This document shows, in pieces, positions 9,840-21,489 of a DNA stretch of 64,000 bases. The stretch comes from Acanthosepion esculentum. Lineage: Eukaryota > Mollusca > Cephalopoda > Sepiida > Sepiidae. Location of the stretch: NCBI GenBank assembly GCA_964036315.1, contig OZ038485.1, positions 74,588,181-74,652,180 on the forward strand, written 5' to 3'. The stretch's first letter is position 1. Each line of letters opens with the position of its first letter. A program made the translations under genes and the position numbers. The notes under the pieces were generated by a model that had not been told where the DNA came from, did no database searches, and saw only the letters and a list, made by a program, of their open reading frames with translations.

Positions 9840-12200
9840 CACTCCAAGTCAGCTCCTTTCACTCGACAGAGATGCGCAAGACTCACACACCTTTTGCCAA
9901 ATTCTGATGGAGGGCGTCGTCGCCTTTCCGTCCTAATCTTGACTAAGCTGATGCTTAAAGATCAATTGAGAAGAGGTAAACTTTTCGTCCCCATAGAATT
10001 CCTTCTGTCGTGTCGTCCATATCACGATTCGCATAACACCTAGCAAGCAAAAGAACACTGTTCAGTCTTAATCAACGACGGCACCACATTGCTACAGACG
10101 GAACTGGCCTCGAAAACAAAGATCTTTCTCCGCAGCATGCGAACCATGATGTCTTCAATAAACTTGCACAACGGACCTATGAACCAGCAGTGGAAGGTGT
10201 GCTCCAGGGTTTCCACCACAACGAACGCAGTCTGGGACACTTTTCCAGCCCTGCTGAACAAAGTCTCTTCCCGACCCAGAGGGTCCTTCGCATCACGAGC
10301 CAGGTGAGTGATGTCTCATTGTAAGTGAGGCATTTCAACCCGGACGCCCAAGGCCATATGAAGCGAGCCTCCTGTTTCGTTAGACCGAGCTCGTCTACAT
10401 CATTTTGAACGGACTCCCTAACTAGCATATTATATAATGCCTTACGGGATAACGCCTGGACGCCGGATAGGCTATTTGTCGCCCGTAAGATGACCTTCAG
10501 GGCAATTCGACAACATTCACAATAATAGGAGCACTCACGTTGGTGGGTGGCATGCTCATCGTACGAGTGCACACTTCTCATACGGTCGTCTTCCTTCCAG
10601 AATTCGCCGTTCCCATCCGGTTGCGAACACATTCGGTCTAGGAAAGCGATGCGAAGTGTATGTTGACGAATCTCCACGCCAGGCATACCCAGACCACTTT
10701 CAGAAGGGTGGAGATAACAGATCTCCCAACATGGGTACTTGCCTCGCCACAATGAGAACATGACCCTAAGTAATTGCATTAGTATGGGAGTGGAAGCACG
10801 AAGAGTCGGTAAAGGAGAATCGGGTAGATGTCTGAAACACATACTTCAACTCTCCCCTTTAAGGAACGATTCCTCCGCGTACAGAGACGAGCTGTGGACT
10901 TGACCTTCTCCTGAACTTTCGACCAATTCATTTCCAACAGGAGATCGGGACCGAGCCAAACGCCGAGTATCTTGACGGGCTCGTACGGCTAGAGGAAAGG
11001 CCCGAGAAGAGAAACTCCCTTCCATGCGCCCAACAGACTTATCGTGGTTGATCTTGGTCCTGTCATCATTTCGTACCCTCAGATCTTTGCCGACTTCGTC
11101 AATCTCGGCACAAGAACCGAAATGCCGTCAACATAGGCAGAATATCTGGTACCAGGTAAGAAAATTCTGCCTACGGTCGTATTCGCCTTTAACTTGCGAA
11201 GGAAAGGCTCCAATGCAAGAACGTAAAGCAAAGGCAAAAGTGAAAAACATTGATCGAGACCACGCGAAAAACTCTGATCTTACTCCATACACTTCTACCA
11301 GCGCACACAGAAGTCGGATCTAGGTGCGAAAGTACGACCCGGAACCGACTGACGCAAGAACAGCCTCCAGAAACAGATGGTCAACCCTATCGAATGCTTT
11401 GGACTGATCTAAATTGATCAGCGCGGCTTTCACCGTCGACTTGCTCGATGATCAAACGTACTAAATGAAGGTTGTCCTGAATAGTCCTGCCCTTCACAAC
11501 ACGCCTGTCCGGAGCCACTCAGACTAGAGAGGACAGCCTGGCTAAAATCTTCAATTCTGTTTAAAATCGTCAAAGGCCGAAAATTACCCACCACATCCCC
11601 GCCGTTTTTATCCTTGCTCACACCCCCTGATGAGGAGTTGACGTATAGACCACTGTTTCATCCAGTTATTGTAGATCAGCTCCAGCAAAGAAACAAACAC
11701 GAGCGACTTCCTCAAGTACAGTTCGTACGGAAAATCATCTAATCCCGGAGTTTTTCCCAGACAACCAGCTTCAGCGCTTCCAAGATCTCAAACTCTGTAA
11801 TGGGACCCTCGCACCCAACCTCCTCGAGCGGGGAAAATCAACTCAATAGGCGTCAATCTGAGCGGCGCTGAAACCAGGTTCCCTGATGAACAAATCCTGA
11901 AAGTAGTCTCGAAAAACCTCACATATGCCCGCGTTTGTAGTTATGGTCCGCTTGTCCGACAATGTGACTCTCGCGATATGTCGAGTGGGCGGCTCTTGAA
12001 CCTCCTCTGCACCCACTTCAGCGGCAATATTCGTCACCAGAGAAGAAATTATTTTTAATCTCGGCTTACTACAAGAGCCTGATAAGCAAGGAGGCCAGCT
12101 CTGCCCGGGCTAAGGCTGCTTCCACACAATCACGAGATTTGATTGCCCGATCAACTTTGGCTTCAGATGCCGTTTGCGCTGCTAATCTAATTAGAATGTT
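9840..12200 (-). pseudogene. LINE ORF2, RT and C-terminal region, copy B
   Basis: Several frames together match the ORF2 of copies A and C. The longest open piece (10177-10842) covers the C-terminal block, with WPWASGLKCL and SLTWLVMRRTLWVGKRLC. Upstream, NFRPLTILN (about 11580) and CDS-like pieces of the palm region are recognisable. At 11843-12037 the frame carries RHIARVTLSDKRTITTNAG and ICEVFRDYFQDLF, which occur in the N-terminal part of copy A. Deletions remove much of the finger region and the motif-A context, and the YADD region is altered. It cannot encode a working enzyme. Confidence 0.85.
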
Positions 12201-12249
12201 TACTGTTGATTATAGTCGGGGACTCAATCTAACACTGGGTTTTAAATAT

Positions 12250-12740
12250 TGATCATAAATAAATATATCCTACTACTTATTCCCAAACACAGCTACGTCA
12301 ATTCCCTCTGTAGCATTAGTAGCAGCTGGTCCAGGAAATCTCGCCCACGAAATAATGATGCGTTCAATTTCCAATAGCCAGCCATCCTAACCTATCTAAG
12401 TTTACACGAACCCGGACAAGCCTATGATCCTTGTAAACTATAGGTCGACTCGCTTAACTAGGACTCGGTCGATGTAGCTACAACGCAACACCGAAGTCGA
12501 GCGCCCCTATTAGTCCAAGTCCATACTACCTTCCGGGAGTGCCCATTACAGTACTTATTGACAAGTTTGAACATACCGATACATTCCCGAAATGCTTTCA
12601 CATCCAAGTTGTTAGTACCCGATCTTACCCCTATACTACCTACATTGGGGTCAAGGACGGCGTTACAATCGCCCGCTAAGATTACCTGAAAAGATAAGAT
12701 GTCGCCAAAAACAGCTCGATCTACAGACAGTTGCAAATGG
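12250..12740 (-). pseudogene. LINE apurinic-like endonuclease fragment, copy B
   Basis: The minus strand shows VILAGDCNAVLDP, the copy B form of the AGDWN catalytic motif in copy C. It is followed by GTNNLDVKAFRE and a further stretch matching copy C through its DHRLVRVRVN block at the DNA level. The N-terminal half of the endonuclease is missing and the W of GDWN is C. In live elements this domain nicks the target DNA. Confidence 0.8.
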
Positions 12741-12759
12741 AGTGAAAGGCTTCACGATC

Positions 12760-13543
12760 GAGAATTATATCCTTCCCCTGTTCAAATTGTCAAGGGAAGC
12801 ACCCAATATTTTCCCGTAATCCTCGAAGTAGGCTGCTAGGCGCTTCTCCTATTCTTGAAGAGGGACCTCCTATACAGCCACAATGTTCCTTCGCCTGCTT
12901 TGATATTCGGTCCGAATGATTAAATTCTTAGTTATCGCTTTGCACTTTGCCGCGGCCAGTCAATCTTTTAGCGAAGGCAACAGTATGTCCCACGTGCAGA
13001 AACCCTTGCCGTTTATTATTCTTTGGGGTTTAACCCAAAGGATGTCAATGCTTTAACGACGGTGTCTTTCGAGAAACTACAAATCTTACGCGAACACCTT
13101 TCCACAACGAAGACCAACACAATTCTTGTTTCAACTTTTTGCAATTCTCAGAGGTCCACCAGAATTCCATCCTTTTTTACTCAGATGTTTGTAATCTCTG
13201 ACTCGCTCCAAGAACTCCGCAATGTTGATAATACATTTCGGCGGGGACTTCCAGCATGAGGGTGATTCCCTAGTCACTTTACTACTATTTTCAACTACCA
13301 TCTTTTTAGATTGGTTTTGGCTGCTTTTAGATTACACATCTGTTTTTGGTTATTTCATCCACCGTATTTTATTGTTGGTTTTGACCATTCTTGGCCACCG
13401 TACTTTTCTCTTGACTTTGGCCGTTCTTGGTTACCGTACTTCTATCAGCAACGTTTGTGGCTTCATCCATGGATTAATCTGGGTATAGTCTTTCGAGGCC
13501 AACCCAAAAAGATTTTTCCGAACGTGCCGGCTTTTGTCGGCCA
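12760..13543 (-). pseudogene. Likely LINE ORF1 remnant, copy B
   Basis: A minus-strand ATG at 13541-13543 opens a basic peptide, MADKSRHVRKNLFGLASKDY. The region continues through two imperfect Lys/Arg-rich repeats (about 13375-13445) to FLERVRDYKHLSKKGWN and, in another frame, RLAAYFEDYGKILGASLDN. The last block resembles the RRM-like middle of Tx1-clade ORF1 proteins, which bind element RNA. I assign it mainly from position, upstream of the endonuclease on the same strand, and from these weak similarities. Frameshifts and stops are frequent. Confidence 0.5.
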
Positions 13544-13545
13544 TT

Positions 13546-14629
13546 ATTGAAATGTTCTTTTCCCTCTTTTTTATCTAGCGAAGCACAAAAATTATTTTGT
13601 ATAAACAAAAAGAAACTCAAAACAAACCAATAAAATAAAGAAAATTATTAAATAACAAAAATAAAGAACAAAAAATTTAAATGCTGTTTCTGCCAGCCAA
13701 AAACCAAAGTTCGGCGTGAAAACCTAATGTGACTTAGAACGTTAGACGAAAAAACTTAGAAAGGTCCTAAATATAAGCAATAGAAATATCAATAATTCGA
13801 AAAATAAAAAATGTAATGAATAGGAATAAAAATTCGGCTGACGACCGAGAAAAAAATAAAAACTGAAACTAAAAATCAGATCAAAGTAGTTTCTTAAAAA
13901 ACTTAACAAAATAGATAAAATAAAGACAAAAACTTAACAAAAATCTCCTTCGCAAGTTTTTGGCGTTATTCAAAACAATTTTTCACATGAGCGTACGAAA
14001 AATGATCTGTTACTGGGCAACCTTGAGAAGAACGCCGACAAACACGTCGAGAGCGCTCTTTCCTATTGAGAAAAACTGGTGTTATATAGTTCTCCCACTC
14101 CTAGACCCAAACCCACGCTATTGGTTAATACCTGCCCAGTATTGTTCATATACAAATTGTCAGCGTCACCTACTGTAAGTATACTGTTCTCTCTCAACTC
14201 CTGGCGCTTACTCCACCACACTCAACCAACTCTGAGTCTCTTATCCTATCGACCCGATTCTCTGTTACTGTTAACGATGTCAGAAAAGCATAGAAAAGCA
14301 TAGCAAAGCATAGAGTGTGTCTCAATCAGGTTCGTATCCTACCGAAGAGCTCATATTTTTCTTTAATAAGATTTTTCGAATATTCAGGCCAGTAGACGAA
14401 AAGTATTAATATACTGTTTAATAAATAAGCGGAGCATCTACTCAAATATGAGTATCCACTAAAAATAACGTTTAAAGTGATAATATATATGACTTGCCAA
14501 ACAGTATTCGTATATATAAATTGTTACAAAATGCCTCAACATAAGAAGTAACCACCTGAAAACTTCCTTTACCTATCCATAAAAGTATACAACTATGCAA
14601 ATTAATCACTAATCACTGTTTCTTCTCTT
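13546..14629. other. AT-rich spacer, possible LINE 5' UTR, unassigned
   Basis: 13546-13960 is A-rich and could be the 5' UTR of copy B. 13960-14310 is less AT-rich and unassigned. A short tandem repeat with unit AAAGCATAG, about three units, is at 14284-14313. No gene was recognised. Confidence 0.4.
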
Positions 14630-16350
14630 TTAATTAAAAATTTCTATAAGCAAAAATTCCGCTTACCTATTAATGGTGTCCTTTCTTATGTTTTCTTAGA
14701 ATTTTTAGAGATCGGTCCATTTAAAATCATCACGCATAAAAACTACACTTATCTAAGATACATAGATGACGTCCCTTTAAATATCCCCACAATTAATATT
14801 TACTAGGCATAATAAAAAAGCTTGTTACAAGATGAGATCTTGCCCTGCTTCGATAAACGGAAGTTACCATCACGAGTCCCCGACTCGAAATGAAAACTGC
14901 ACGTCTACGCATAGGCTCGACGCAGATACTTCCGTTTGGGATAAACTCAAAAAAAAAAAATGAAAAGAATTAAATCAACCAATCGGACCGTCTCCCGCGT
15001 ACTCAAAAAAAATTTCCATTTGGAGCCGATAGGCGTGTATAAGTTCAAACGGGAAAGTCAAAAAAGGGGAGTCCCATTCAACGGCGAGGCAGAAGGGTCA
15101 CGACACTCGCTCCTGACACACTGACCCGGTGACGAAAGGAAGCATGTGACTGCTGCTGCTAATGAACTCTCGTCCGACGCTTGTCAAAGGGTACCCTTCC
15201 CCTTCCATAAATCAAGTTAACTCCATGAACTTTACTTGCCACTACCATAGACATTCAACTTCTTAAATACGAACTTTCTACTTGTTCTTATTTTCCTCAC
15301 TAAAAGAGACTATAAAATATATCTACAGTCTTTCTTGTTCTTTCGATTCTGAATTTCATTTGTTTTGCAACCAGACGCAGTATTCGCCCACATTGTTTCC
15401 ACATCACCCACGCATCTAAATACGGAATATAACAAGCTTAATAACGTAGACTCTTCCCTCGAATTCACATATTAATGTGAAATAGACCAATCTCTACATT
15501 TCCTCGACATCTTATTAATACGTCACAATAGCAAATTAGAGTTTAGAGAGTTAACCGCAGACCCACTAACAAAAGCGATCTAATTCATTTCTATTTCCAC
15601 TTCAGTCCAAAAGTAAAATCAGGAATAATCATAAGATTCTACTTCAGAACCCTTAGAATAGGTAACCCAGAATATCTCGGCGGGGAAGAGAAATACTTTG
15701 AAAAAATATTTAGATAAAACACCAATTCAGATGCCGGGATTTATCAAATAAAATGATTGCAATGACATTGACGAAACGTCTCGAACTCTAAAAGCTCGCA
15801 TCTATGAACACAAGAGGAACAATCCTTTAAACCCACTTGTAATACATAGGAACAAGACTGGCCATAAATTTGATTTAACAAATGCCACTCTAATTTAAAA
15901 ACAAAAACAAAAAACATACACATAATTCTTTACGTCAAAAATACTTCGAAGGAGTCCTGATTTACCAACTATAAATACATGTCAAAAACACTATCACCAA
16001 AATTTATTAAATCCATTCTTAAAGAATCTAATGTAACTACAGCTACTGCGACCGGTGCTGACGTAAAAACGTTCCCAAATCAACATGCGGACAGCCTCAA
16101 ATGCCTACTAGACACGTATATATATATATTTATCATCCGAAACCCACATATACAAACTAGAATTATAATACGTTTGCACACATAAATTATATACACTAAG
16201 TCTGCTTGACAAGTCAAAAAGGGGAAGTCCACTTAAATCATGAAAATCAAAAAACACAAAATAAAAATATCAGATATATTTCCATATCTTATTCTCTGAT
16301 GATGCTTTAATAAAAACGAAATATGCTAGGTTTATAAACGTTTCCCGTGT
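14630..16350 (+). mobile_element. Penelope-like element with RT and GIY-YIG remnants
   Basis: The first part (about 14630-14812) encodes FRLPINGVLSYVFLEFLEIG and YLRYIDDVPLNIP, the Penelope RT region with its catalytic YIDD. After an interruption the frame resumes with SLHFLDILLIRHNSKLEF and, further on, SGIIIRFYFRTLRIGNPEYL. A GIY-YIG endonuclease remnant follows at about 15735-15900 (GIYQI, then LKARIYEHKRNNPLNPLVIH). Penelope elements pair RT with GIY-YIG to integrate. Stops and frameshifts make this copy dead. The 3' tail at about 16200-16350 includes CTGATGA and GAAA, discussed separately. Confidence 0.8.
14815..15385. other. Insertion inside the Penelope RT region
   Basis: About 570 bp of non-coding, less AT-rich sequence separates the YIDD block from the HFLDILLIR block, which are close together in the family. 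It has a TATA-like CTATAAAATATA at its right end. It could be a Penelope terminal repeat from a tandem copy, or an unrelated insertion. I cannot decide which. Confidence 0.45.
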
Positions 16351-16489
16351 TGTTTATCCTATTATGGTGGTGGATTCTCCCGTCGTATTCGACGTATGAG
16401 GGTCAAGCAGCTTAGTTCCTAGGAACCGACAACCAGCACATATGATTTGATGATACACCAGCACATATGATTTGATTATAACTTTCAAA

Positions 16490-16740
16490 CTTTTTGAAGG
16501 GCCAGATACATAGACATGGGGCATTGGGTGCCCCAAACGACACTCCGTAGGTTTTGAACCTTCCAAGACTATAGAACCCAGTCTGCCATAGCTGGAGGGG
16601 GAATAAGAGGATTCATACCTTTCCCAGGGGTATTACTATTTAGCACGTAAGTGAATGTAATGGATTCAAGTGGAATTCGAACTCGACTCTCCGATTTCTC
16701 AATCCGAGCTGCTATCCACTGTGCCTCCTCATAATGATAT
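16490..16740 (-). repeat. tRNA-related SINE
   Basis: On the minus strand, from about 16733 down to 16665, the sequence starts GGCACAGTGGATAGCAGC (A-box-like) and continues to GAGTTCGAATTCC, a near match to the B-box consensus GGTTCGANTCC. A loop TTGAGAA sits where an anticodon loop would be. The acceptor ends do not pair, so this is a SINE head and not a working tRNA gene. The SINE body probably extends leftwards. Its far end is unclear, and CCAAGACTATAGAACCC at about 16564-16580 also occurs near 56068. Confidence 0.6.
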
Positions 16741-16745
16741 GAGGG

Positions 16746-16791
<46 letters not shown>
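16746..16791. repeat. (TA)n microsatellite
   Basis: A pure TA run, visible directly, adjacent to the SINE. Confidence 0.95.
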
Positions 16792-17799
16792 CACGACTCG
16801 GAGTTTCAGGCACAACGCAATTTCAGGTGCTGAGTACAGATTGGGTGTTACGTATTTTAGATTTTAAAAATGACATCTGGATAACGTAATGTTGGCGTAA
16901 ATATATTGTCACGAAACCTTTCCGACTGGGGCTCACTCCCGGCGAGGGTGACAAGTATTAAGTCACAACCCTACCCACTACCCGGACAACACCGAGTGAA
17001 TTGCTGGCAAGGTTTTGGACAATTTTATGTGTTGTCACTCCACCACAAGCGAACAGAGGAAGATATAACACAGAATCTTTCGAACAACCAAAATGAAGAT
17101 ATCACAAAACATGCGATCAAAAATATAAGCTCATTTTATTTATAACACGAAAATAAAATAAAACAACTAAGAAAAAATAAAACTGACTGAGCATAAAAAA
17201 ATGTTCATATATCAACAATTTGGGGGTAATTCACCTAATTTTTATCTGGAAAGATGTGTGCGATGAAATTTTCATTAAAATGTTAGTGTGTGCATTCTAC
17301 GGGCTGTGTGAAAAGAAAAAGAAAAGTTTCTCTTTTTTTTCTTTTCTCTCTATCTTCTTTTCTTTTCATTTTTTTTTTTTTACACTTACGATTTATCTCT
17401 TTCTATCATTTTTCTCTTTTTTTGTTGTCTTTTCAGTTTCTCAGATGATTATTTTTGTCTTTGTTTCTCAGACGATTAATTCTTTTCGGCGTAAATTAAT
17501 TTCTTTTTTAATAACTTGTATTTCTGATAAGTTATTGAGGTCGGCTTCCTCATTATCTTTCATATTCTCGCGTTTTCCGTTCATCTATTTCAAGTGTAGC
17601 AATGCATGGCCAGAGCAGATTTTTCTTCTTGCTTTCTTCGTATATCTTCTCAGGATTTCTTCCTTCGGTGTGTTTGTTCTATATTCCGATTTGTTTTCAT
17701 TGTCAGTTAAGAAAGAAAAGGGCCAAAGTTTCTTATAGCTTTCTGACTTTTCGTAAGATCCCCACATGAGTTGGCTTGGGGTGTTAGCTTACATTAATT
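16792..17799. other. Spacer with a polypyrimidine tract
   Basis: 16900-17110 is less AT-rich and may be part of an LTR, but no ends were found. 17325-17440 is a T/C-rich tract that gives a Phe/Ser-rich open frame with no protein character. No gene is called. Confidence 0.5.
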
Positions 17800-19229
17800 A
17801 CCAAACAGGCACATCTTTTCCCGACTCGTCGTTTTGTTCGAGCATGCGGGTCCCGCAAGCCATGCAGGTCTTCTCAATGTCCTTGTCTAAATTTGGGAAC
17901 CACACATAATTTTGAGCAAGAGCCTTCATGTGCACAATCCATATGTGTGTCTGATGGATCTGTTGCAACACCTTCAGTCTTAATTTAGGCGGGATGACAA
18001 CCCTGCTTCATCATAGTATTGCACCATCCACACGTGTCAACTCCTCTCGTTTGTTGAAATAGGACATCAGTATTTCAGTCGGAGTGTACCTTTTCCAGCT
18101 TTTCATTGTATACTCATACACCCGTCTCAAAATGGGGCCTCCCTTCGTTCCTGATTTCACCGCTGCCACAGTCACTGGAACATCAACCAGGTTCATCTTG
18201 TGTACCCGATTTGTGGATGGAGAAAAATCCTGTTATTGGGCACTTAGTGGGAGACAGCTAAGACAGTCCAGGTTTCCATTAAGAGACCCAACACGGTACT
18301 TCAACTTATAGTTGTATGCTTCTAAGAAGAGAATCCAACTTTGAACCCTGGCAACAGCAAGAGGGGGAATGGGTTAATATTCTGAGTCCTAACAACGGCT
18401 TGTAGCCAGTGAATATTGTGAAGCGATTCCCATACAAATACTGGTGCGGCTTTTTCACGGCAAAACTAAGGCCAACCCTTCCTTTTCGATATGGACATAA
18501 TTACGTTTGGCATCAGAAAGCGTTCGTGAAATGTAGCATATTGGCTTCTCACTGCCATCTTCCATTGCAGCTCCCAGTTCATAGGGGGAATTGCCCGAAA
18601 TGACTTAGAAGGGGTGAAGAACACGGCATTTTCTTCAAAAGCTCTCCTCTGATTGGCACCCCCATCTCCAAGCAGTGCCTTTCATCATTAAACTATCAAG
18701 CGACCCCAGTATGCTTGACAAATTGGTTAAATGACAATGATAGTAGTTCACCGCCCCAAGATAAGCTTTCAACTCTGTAACATTTTTGGGTGTGGGAGCC
18801 TCTGTCATATTAGCCACCTTCCCTGGAAGATGAGCCGTGCACTCCTTGTTGATTTTGAAGCTGAGATATGTTACATCCGGGAAAAGAAATTTGAACTTAC
18901 TCCTCTTCTATGTTAGTCCTGCCTTATCCAATGCAGCAAATGCGTTCTGAAGATTCTTTAGATGATTTGCATCATCATGACCTGAAATCAGGATATCATC
19001 AATGCGTACCTTACAGGAGGGAATATCCTTCAACCTCTCATCCCTTTCTCGTTGAAAAATTCCGGTTGCACTGTGCACCCCAAATTGTAATCTAGTGGAC
19101 TAGTATAATCCCCGATATGTGTTTATCATCAACAATTCCTGTATTTCCTCATCCAGCACTAATTGTTGATAGGCATGGCGTAAGTCTAGTTTGCTAAACT
19201 TCTGGCTATTCGGTTCATTCTTAACAAAG
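17800..19229 (-). pseudogene. Ty3/gypsy pol remnant G1 (RT, RNase H, integrase start)
   Basis: Minus-strand order is RT, RNase H, integrase. RT shows KFSKLDLRHAYQQLVLDEE and LQFGVHSATGIFQRE, then the catalytic pair in RIDDILISGHDD. The thumb/RNase H linker is TPKNVTELKAYLGAVNYYH (about 18740-18800). RNase H shows YLYGNRFTIFTGYKPLLGL (about 18400-18450) and LKYRVGSLNGNLDCLSCLP (about 18240-18310). The integrase zinc region (about 17850-17970) keeps H-x3-H and C-x2-C-like spacing. Stops and frameshifts are common. gag, protease, the integrase core and both LTRs are missing. Confidence 0.85.
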
Positions 19230-19253
19230 TTTGTTAACAACGAACCGAATAGC
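19205..19253. other. 49-nt hairpin at the junction of two gypsy remnants
   Basis: Arms 19205-19228 and 19230-19253 are reverse complements with two mismatches and one unpaired base between them. It is the exact point where minus-strand G1 ends and plus-strand G2 begins. Confidence 0.85.
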
Positions 19254-21125
19254 TAAAGGTGTAACTGGCGACCCTATTAAGTTTATGGGCGAACTTATAA
19301 CGAACGTGTCTTTCAAAGGTAAAACTTTAAAACTAAAGGTGTATTTGTTCGGGTAATTTGTTCGGGACTGATTGGTTAGAACAGTTTCAACTTTGGGATA
19401 TGCCTATTAACTTAAGTCAAAAAGTAAAAAATTTGACTGACGAAGCAGAAAAGTGAACTAAAAAAAATTTTTTCCCGACGTTTTCAGTGGAGGACTAGGA
19501 AAATTCCCAAAAATGTCTGCTAAGATTGAGTTAAAGCCAGACGTAAACCCAGTTTAAAAAAAAAAAAGTAACGTTCCATTTGCCAATCGGTAAAGCCAAT
19601 CGCCCGTGCATCTAGAACGCTATTACCAGCTGAAAGGGGTTAGTCGCAAATAGAAAAGGACGCCTTAGGAATCATTTTTGCGGTGACTAAATTTCATAGA
19701 TTTATTCATGGAATGTACTTTTTGTTGCAGACAGACCATCGTCCACTTCTTGCTATCTTTAGATCAAAATAGGGTCTGCCAACATATACTGCTAATAGAC
19801 TGCAAAGATGAGGAAACAATTATAAATACAAAATGGAGTTTCTCCCATCCACTAAAATCTGTCATGCAGACGATTTCTCTAGATTGATACCTAAGTATAC
19901 TGAACCCCTGGAAGACACAGTCATTGCTGCCATTAGAACAGAGGTCGAAATAAAAAGTACCTTGTGCCTGGGAGCTTCCTATAACAATTAACGAGATAAT
20001 AGACAGAGCGCCCGATGATGAGTTTATAAAGGAAGTAAAGGACAAACTAAATAGTAAAGACCAGAATAGAAGTTTACCCACTCTGTAACGACATACTAAT
20101 GTACGGAGACAGAGTAGTAATCCCATCTACACTACAAAAAAAAAAAACATTAAAGGAATCCCATGTTGCCATCCGGGAACTTCAAGAATGAAGAGTCTGA
20201 TGAGAAGTTAAGTCTACTGGACCAACGTGGACAAGGATATTGAAAACACTGTAAGATCGTGCAAAGGGTGCGCTTTGGCTGCTAAAGCACCCCAATAAAA
20301 TTCAATCCTTAGCCTAAAACCGGCCGTTGATTTTGCTGGCCCACTTGATGGTTTTTACTACCTTGTAGTATTTGACAGTTATTCCAAGTGGTCAGAAATA
20401 TTGAATTGTAAGAAGCCGACCTCGGAGGTGACAGTAAAGTTTTTGCACGAGCCATTTTCCCGTTTAGGAGTTGTTGACTGTTTCGTAACAGACAATGCCA
20501 CACACATGCCTGTGAATTTAAGGTTTTTTGTCAGTCATGCCTGATTGAACATATTAACACGGCGCCATATCCCCCAAGAAGTAATGGACAGGTAGAGCGT
20601 TTTGTGGACACTTTCAAGAGAGCACTGAGGAAAGCGAAAGGTACTCCTACCTATACGGATATACAGCAGTTTTGCAGGTCTATCGTGTAACTCCTAATAG
20701 CAGTGCTCCATCTGTCAAGACGCCAGCGGAGGTCATGTTTGCCAGGAAAATAAAATCGGCATTTGATAAATTCATTCCGAGTGAAACGAAAGCGGGAAAT
20801 AGGAATAAAGTACTTAAAAAGCCCTTTAACATTGGTGAAAATGTTTTTCCCCCCTGTATTTGGGAATAATAAAGCTCACTGGGAGATAAGGAACAATAGA
20901 CAGACAAATTGGTAACATGATTTACATGGTTCAGGGACCGAAGTTTATACACAAACGTCATGTAAACCAAATTAGAAAACGGTATGAAAGCGTAGTCGAC
21001 AGGAATCCCATAGAAGATGACACTATGGACGTCGTCTTTGACACGTTTGAGATTCCAATACCGCAATCAGTGCCAGAGCTCAGAAGGCCCAAAAGAAAAA
21101 GGGAATTTACCTCTAGAAATTAATC
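19230..21125 (+). pseudogene. Ty3/gypsy pol remnant G2 (protease edge to integrase C-terminus)
   Basis: The start (IAKGVTGDPIKFMGEL) looks like the end of the protease. A fragment with WLEQFQLWDMPINL leads into RT, most of which is deleted between about 19600 and 19670. RNase H resumes with [20 protein letters not shown], then CNDILMYGDRVVIPSTLQ starts the integrase region. The integrase core has DFAGPLDGFYYLV, a TDNA(T) second catalytic Asp region (about 20485) and SNGQVERFVDTFKRALRK with the catalytic Glu. The C-terminal part (20672-21123) has two long open pieces ending RRPKRKREFTSRN. The gag and 5' LTR are absent. Confidence 0.85.
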
Positions 21126-21477
21126 CGAAAATAAAAAGATATTGAACATCTTTCATTTCATACCATGTCTACAGAAAAAGGACAAGAATGAAATTACCAG
21201 AAAAGCACAATACGCATTGGATTATTGGAAATTATTAATATTATAATTTATCATTAAACTTATCCAATTTTTCATTATTTAGGAATAATGAATAGAGACC
21301 TTAATAAAAAGGGACTCTTGTTAACACGTAAAATATTTGCCATAAAACTAAAAAAAAAAATTGTGAACGTAATTCTTGTTGGATATAGCTTTTTCAAAAT
21401 GATTGTTTCTGATTTTTTTTTGTGAAAGAAAAGTATTGTGTGGTAATTATAAAAAGAAGACTCCATACAGAGTCAGG
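21126..21477. other. Gypsy G2 3' untranslated region
   Basis: AT-rich, non-coding sequence between the pol stop and the polypurine tract of the same element. Confidence 0.5.
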
Positions 21478-21489
21478 CTGAAAAGGGGG
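21478..21489 (+). other. Polypurine tract of gypsy G2
   Basis: The run GAAAAGGGGG directly precedes the LTR start, as expected for the plus-strand primer of an LTR retrotransposon. Confidence 0.75.

Larger units (their letters stand above)
9255..13545 (-). mobile_element. Tx1/L1-like LINE copy B, long but heavily decayed
   Basis: Minus-strand homology to copies A and C runs from the 3' UTR (about 9255-9840) through RT (9840-12200) and endonuclease (12250-12740) to a likely ORF1 remnant (12760-13543). Frameshifts, internal deletions and stops are spread throughout. It is older than copy A, judging by the density of lesions. The last 70-100 bp of the 3' UTR, including the terminal hairpin seen in A and C, cannot be aligned here. 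Confidence 0.85.

Noticed and set aside
16660..16735. Possible functional tRNA gene
   Set aside because: A and B boxes are present but the acceptor ends do not pair and the anticodon stem has a mismatch. A SINE head is the better reading.
17300..17445. Splice-acceptor-like polypyrimidine tract ending in TTTTCAG
   Set aside because: No coding exon with recognisable protein follows, so no host gene can be supported.
17220..17738. 172-codon Phe/Ser-rich frame
   Set aside because: It reads through a polypyrimidine tract. The first part is low-complexity, and the rest matches nothing known.
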